Assembly: GCA_002428995.1 (NCBI GenBank)
Contig: DIYJ01000004.1
Coordinates: forward strand, 1 to 64,000
Length of the DNA: 64,000 nucleotides
Source of the DNA: Flavobacteriales bacterium UBA6057
GTDB lineage: Bacteria; Bacteroidota; Bacteroidia; Flavobacteriales_G; Salibacteraceae
Reading direction: 5' to 3'
Below the pieces are notes generated by a model, which saw only the letters and a list, made by a program, of their open reading frames with translations, searched no databases and had not been told where the DNA came from. Made by a program: the position numbers and the translations under genes. Below are positions 60,924 to 64,000 of this stretch, in pieces (position 1 is the stretch's first letter; every line of letters begins with the position of its first letter).

Positions 60924-62927
60924 ATGTCGAATGGTCTCCTTCTCGTTGTCGGGATGCTGCTATCCTGCGCTTTTCTTGTGAAGGGGGCTCCTGATTTGCC
61001 TGATGTAGACAGTCTGGAAGCTGCATTGATTGACACGAACTTTGACGACACATCAGATTTTACCAGTCTATTTGACTTTTATGAAACCATTACAAGGGAA
61101 GATTTGCTCCTTGAAATGGTTCCTATCGATGAGCACTACTTCGATATTCTCGCAACGGCCAGGATGGCGGCTGAAAAGAATCACCCGGAATATGCTCCAA
61201 CGCTCAACTACCACATATTCAGGTTAAACTATCTGAACTCCATTCTCGATACACCATTTTCACTGGGACGAGAGCTGGTGAATCCGCAGAGTACGTTGGA
61301 TCGGGATAAGAAATTGAACGTCTTCACGATGCTCATCCAGATTTATAAAAGCTATGGAAGAAATCAGGATGTCATTGCATTGGTCAAGGCGCGCTATAGC
61401 CTCCTGCAGGCTGATAGCGGTAGTACAGAAAATCTGAGCGATAACATTGACTTGGGAAATGCCTATTACCTTGAAGGTAACTATGATGCTGCAAGGATGC
61501 ACTACCTGCAAGTGGCGTCCAGTTATGAGAAGTCAGAAGTCTGGTATTACGCAGGTTCATTTTATAACAATGTAGGCTTGACGTTCCGAAACATCAACCA
61601 GCCAGACAGTGCCACCTACTATTTCAAGAAAGCGATTCGATGCATAGACAGGGTAGAGCATATGCCCGAAGGAGATCATAAGCCCAAGGGGTATAAAACG
61701 TATTTCCGGAACCTGGTCAAGGCCAATATGCACTTGATGAATTGGAAGGATAAACCATATGATTTTGTGCTGTCAGTGATGATGGAGGAATATGCATCAG
61801 CGAATCATTTTTTGGAGTATTCCATGATGGTTTCGTCCCGGATTAATCTTTGTGAATTCTACCTCTATCATGGAAAGTTACGAAGCGCGCTGGCCATGGC
61901 AGAGTCGCTTGATACACTGGTCAATAAGTTTGACTTTAAGGATCAGTATGCAGCGATGTATAAGCTTAAGGGAAAATGCATGCTGGCCGCAGGAAAAACG
62001 AAAGAATCATTCAGATACTTTGCACGTGCTGAGAAAATTGAAGATTCATTGAATCTTGATAAAAGTCGCCAGCAGATGGTGTTTGCAGCCGCAGAATTTC
62101 AAACTCTCAAGAAGGAGGAAGAGCTAAGAATTCAGAAATTCCAGTTGCAGAATCAGGAGATCCAGCTTAAATCCGATGAGACACGACAGCGCTTCTTGAT
62201 CGTGATCGTAGCGATGCTGTTGGTGGTCAGCTTGCTCATCTTATTTTTCTTTCGAAAGGTAAGAGCTGCTAACAGGATTATAGCCGAACAAAATGAGCGA
62301 ACCAAATCTGATCTGGAAACCAAGGAGCTGCTACTCAAAGAGGTGAATCACCGGGTCAAGAACAACCTTCAGGTGGTTTCCGGTCTGCTCCAGAAGCAAG
62401 CTGGCCTGGCCCCGGAAAAGGTAAAGTCATACCTGGCAGAAAGTCAGCAACGGTTGGAGTCTATCGCCCTCATTCATAAGAGTCTTTATGAAAATGAGGG
62501 CTTTCAGTTTATCTCTTTCCAGCCGCTGGCTCATGAGCTTATTCAACAAATACAGGGCATCAACCAAATGGAAGGTCAGTGCATTGAGGTGGTTTCAGAC
62601 ATTGACGAAATTGACCTGCATATTGATGTTGCTACTCCGGTTTCGCTGATCCTGAATGAACTGATTAATAATGCCTACAAACATGCCTTTGAGGGTAGAG
62701 AAGAAGGTCGTATTCAGATTTCCATGAAAAAGCAACCCGATGACTCTCTTCTCCTCGAGGTTTGGGACAACGGGATTGGACTCAAAGAAGGCTTTCAAAT
62801 TGAGAATCTGAAATCGCTCGGAATGACCTTGGTCAAAGGGTTATCCTGGCAAATACATGGTAATTTTTCTTTTGAGAGTAACATTGAAGGAACCTCTTTT
62901 GCAGTTTCCTTTAAACAACGCATATGA
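60924..62927 (+). CDS. TPR sensor histidine kinase, HisKA_2 class (667 aa)
   Basis: I choose ATG 60924 (signal peptide MSNGLLLVVGMLLSCAFLVK, GA) over 60849. TPR-like helical repeats (about 80-375; NLSDNIDLGNAYYLEGNYDA, YAGSFYNNVGLTFRNINQPD), coiled coil, a membrane helix (about 424-443), coiled coil, HisKA_2 with His476 in LKEVNHRVKNNLQVVSGLL, and HATPase_c with N box LNELINNAYKHAFEG and intact G1 VWDNGIGLKEGF, then GMTLVKGLSWQIHG. It overlaps the LytTR regulator by four bases. Close in plan to the 13386 kinase but without that one's altered G1 box. Confidence 0.93.
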   Translation: MSNGLLLVVGMLLSCAFLVKGAPDLPDVDSLEAALIDTNFDDTSDFTSLFDFYETITREDLLLEMVPIDEHYFDILATARMAAEKNHPEYAPTLNYHIFRLNYLNSILDTPFSLGRELVNPQSTLDRDKKLNVFTMLIQIYKSYGRNQDVIALVKARYSLLQADSGSTENLSDNIDLGNAYYLEGNYDAARMHYLQVASSYEKSEVWYYAGSFYNNVGLTFRNINQPDSATYYFKKAIRCIDRVEHMPEGDHKPKGYKTYFRNLVKANMHLMNWKDKPYDFVLSVMMEEYASANHFLEYSMMVSSRINLCEFYLYHGKLRSALAMAESLDTLVNKFDFKDQYAAMYKLKGKCMLAAGKTKESFRYFARAEKIEDSLNLDKSRQQMVFAAAEFQTLKKEEELRIQKFQLQNQEIQLKSDETRQRFLIVIVAMLLVVSLLILFFFRKVRAANRIIAEQNERTKSDLETKELLLKEVNHRVKNNLQVVSGLLQKQAGLAPEKVKSYLAESQQRLESIALIHKSLYENEGFQFISFQPLAHELIQQIQGINQMEGQCIEVVSDIDEIDLHIDVATPVSLILNELINNAYKHAFEGREEGRIQISMKKQPDDSLLLEVWDNGIGLKEGFQIENLKSLGMTLVKGLSWQIHGNFSFESNIEGTSFAVSFKQRI

Positions 62928-63676
62928 AACGAGATATCCAGGTCTTAATCGTAGAGGATGAGTTTATCACTTCTGACCTCATTAAGGATGAACTCCTTCG
63001 CATCGGTTATCAGGTTTCCGGGCAGGCCAGAAGTGCCGAAGAAGCCCTGCATCTACTCGAAAAAGGAGGGACAGACATCTGTATGCTGGACATCAACATT
63101 CATGGCGAAATCGATGGTATTAAACTGGCAGGAGTGATTCGGGAGCGTCATAACATGCCCGTTATCTTCCTGACCGCATTTAATGATCAGAAAACCATTG
63201 ATCGTGCTACAGAAATGCGGCCTTCAGCTTACCTGACCAAGCCCTTCAAGGCATCTGAGGTATATGCCGCCCTCGAGATCGCGATTCAGCAGTTTCATCA
63301 TGAAGTGACAGAAGCCATCGAGGAAAAAGCTGAAGAAGAACAGGACGTAGCTAAAGGCCTGCATGGCACGCTCTTCATAAAGGAATCACATTTTTACACC
63401 AAGATTCACATTGAGGACATTCTGTACGTTCAATCTTCCATGAAGTACCTGGAAATATTCACGGTTGATCAAAAGTTCCTGGTGAGAAAAACCTTTACCG
63501 AGTTCATGAGCTTGCTTCCTGAGTCGCAGTTTATTCAACCGCATCGTTCCTACCTCGTGAGCCTTGCCCATGTGGAGAAGGTTGGGCCTCAATTCCTTTT
63601 AGTAGGGGATATAGAAGTGCCCATCAGTGGCAGTAAGAAAGAAGAGGTTTATCGGCATTTCAATATGTTGAAGTGA
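62924..63676 (+). CDS. LytTR-family response regulator (250 aa)
   Basis: Receiver domain with EDE (11-13), phosphoacceptor Asp56 in ICMLDINIHGEIDG, FLTAF and Lys in YLTKPFK. A charged linker (about 128-144, EAIEEKAEEEQDVA) leads to the LytTR domain (about 145-250): LFIKESHFYTKIHIEDILYV, FIQPHRSYLVSLAHVEKV and VPISGSKKEEVYRH. It overlaps the HisKA_2 kinase by four bases and is its evident output. Confidence 0.94.
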   Translation: MKRDIQVLIVEDEFITSDLIKDELLRIGYQVSGQARSAEEALHLLEKGGTDICMLDINIHGEIDGIKLAGVIRERHNMPVIFLTAFNDQKTIDRATEMRPSAYLTKPFKASEVYAALEIAIQQFHHEVTEAIEEKAEEEQDVAKGLHGTLFIKESHFYTKIHIEDILYVQSSMKYLEIFTVDQKFLVRKTFTEFMSLLPESQFIQPHRSYLVSLAHVEKVGPQFLLVGDIEVPISGSKKEEVYRHFNMLK

Positions 63677-63735
63677 CTGAAAACAGCCTGCGTTTCATAT
63701 AAACCGAGTTCTAGTACGGTTTTACGTAGTGTCTG

Positions 63736-64000
63736 CTACTCGTCTTGAGTTACACTAAACAGTTCTTCTTTCTTATTTCTCCCTTTCAGTTCTATCTCTC
63801 CTTTAGAGCTGTATTGATAGCTAGAATCGGGTAACAGTTCTTTCATTGCACCGGAAATCAGTAAGTCAGACTCTAATTCCTTACAAAGACTTTGGATTCT
63901 GGCAGTCGTATTTAGAACATCCCCTGTAAATACGATTTCCCTTTTTAAGGCTCCAATTTCTCCGATGGTGACTTCACCGAAATGGATTCCTGCTTTGAAG
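63736..64000 (-). CDS. C-terminal part of an adenylate/guanylate cyclase (5' part outside window)
   Basis: The reverse strand is open from the window edge to TAG at 63736-63738, encoding at least 87 residues: FKAGIHFGEVTIGEIGALKR, EIVFTGDVLNTTARIQSLCK, ending KKEELFSVTQDE. The GxHxGxVxxGxxG and GxxVNxAAR-like motifs (here GIHFGEVTIGEIG and GDVLNTTARIQ) are those of class III nucleotidyl cyclases, just after the catalytic core. The substrate-defining residues lie outside the window, so ATP and GTP cannot be told apart. It is convergent with the LytTR gene, 59 bases between stops. Confidence 0.88.
   Translation of the reverse strand, partial: FKAGIHFGEVTIGEIGALKREIVFTGDVLNTTARIQSLCKELESDLLISGAMKELLPDSSYQYSSKGEIELKGRNKKEELFSVTQDE

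Overview
The window reads as chromosome of a Bacteroidota bacterium, probably a marine or aquatic member of the Flavobacteriia/Saprospiria kind; I cannot place it more precisely. The evidence is: at least six proteins with type IX secretion (T9SS) type A C-terminal sorting domains, SprB-like repeats, TPR-linked sensor kinases, LytTR response regulators, a one-component propeller/Y_Y_Y kinase, and A-rich leaders (for example AATAACAACAACA before 23864) in place of Shine-Dalgarno sequences. No rRNA, tRNA, CRISPR array, transposase or integrase was seen.

Layout. 1-3014: two small leaderless proteins on the minus strand (the first cut by the window edge) and two tandem paralogues that both end in the same nine-residue Cys/Pro tail. 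3031-8839: a membrane protein overlapping a NarL-type (HisKA_3) kinase, a small unknown protein, a TPR kinase with its LytTR regulator, and a NarL-type regulator that may serve the first kinase. 9074-11111: an AT-rich RloA/RloB (AbiL-like) anti-phage pair. 11428-28155: secreted T9SS proteins alternating with signalling genes (TPR-HisKA_2 kinase plus LytTR; a membrane-anchored TPR/HTH regulator), a lipoprotein hydrolase with an outer-membrane barrel protein, and a 1168-residue beta-helix protein. 28188-34455: ABC-type membrane domain without an ATPase, a sterol-desaturase-family enzyme, an AraC/GyrI regulator, and a TPR HisKA_3 kinase with its NarL regulator. 34771-40441: small, secreted and membrane proteins of mostly unknown role. 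40552-44191: hybrid TPR kinase facing an HPt protein and a NarL regulator, together a complete four-step phosphorelay. 44375-50877: a C92-type cysteine hydrolase lipoprotein, an orphan T9SS sorting-domain remnant, a propeller kinase with LytTR regulator, and a 23S rRNA methyltransferase. 51000-60725: two paralogous repeat-rich Collar-domain proteins enclosing a GT22-like mannosyltransferase, a hydrolase-ankyrin fusion and a membrane XRE regulator, followed by a phage-fibre-like S74 protein with a T9SS partner. 60924-63676: TPR-HisKA_2 kinase with LytTR regulator. 63736-64000: tail of an adenylate/guanylate cyclase.

The dominant theme is signal transduction. Six kinase-regulator sets plus one orphan regulator and one membrane one-component regulator lie in 64 kb and cover nearly every kinase subclass (HisKA, HisKA_2, HisKA_3, LytS-type, hybrid). 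They are interleaved with secreted surface proteins, which suggests, but does not prove, that these kinases control surface or adhesion functions. Many kinase/regulator pairs overlap by 4 bases or are 1-17 bases apart, consistent with translational coupling. The best candidates for something undescribed are the convergent phosphorelay (40552-44191), the tandem proteins with the shared Cys/Pro tail (1397-2974), and the in-frame orphan sorting domain downstream of a LytTR gene (45259-45489).
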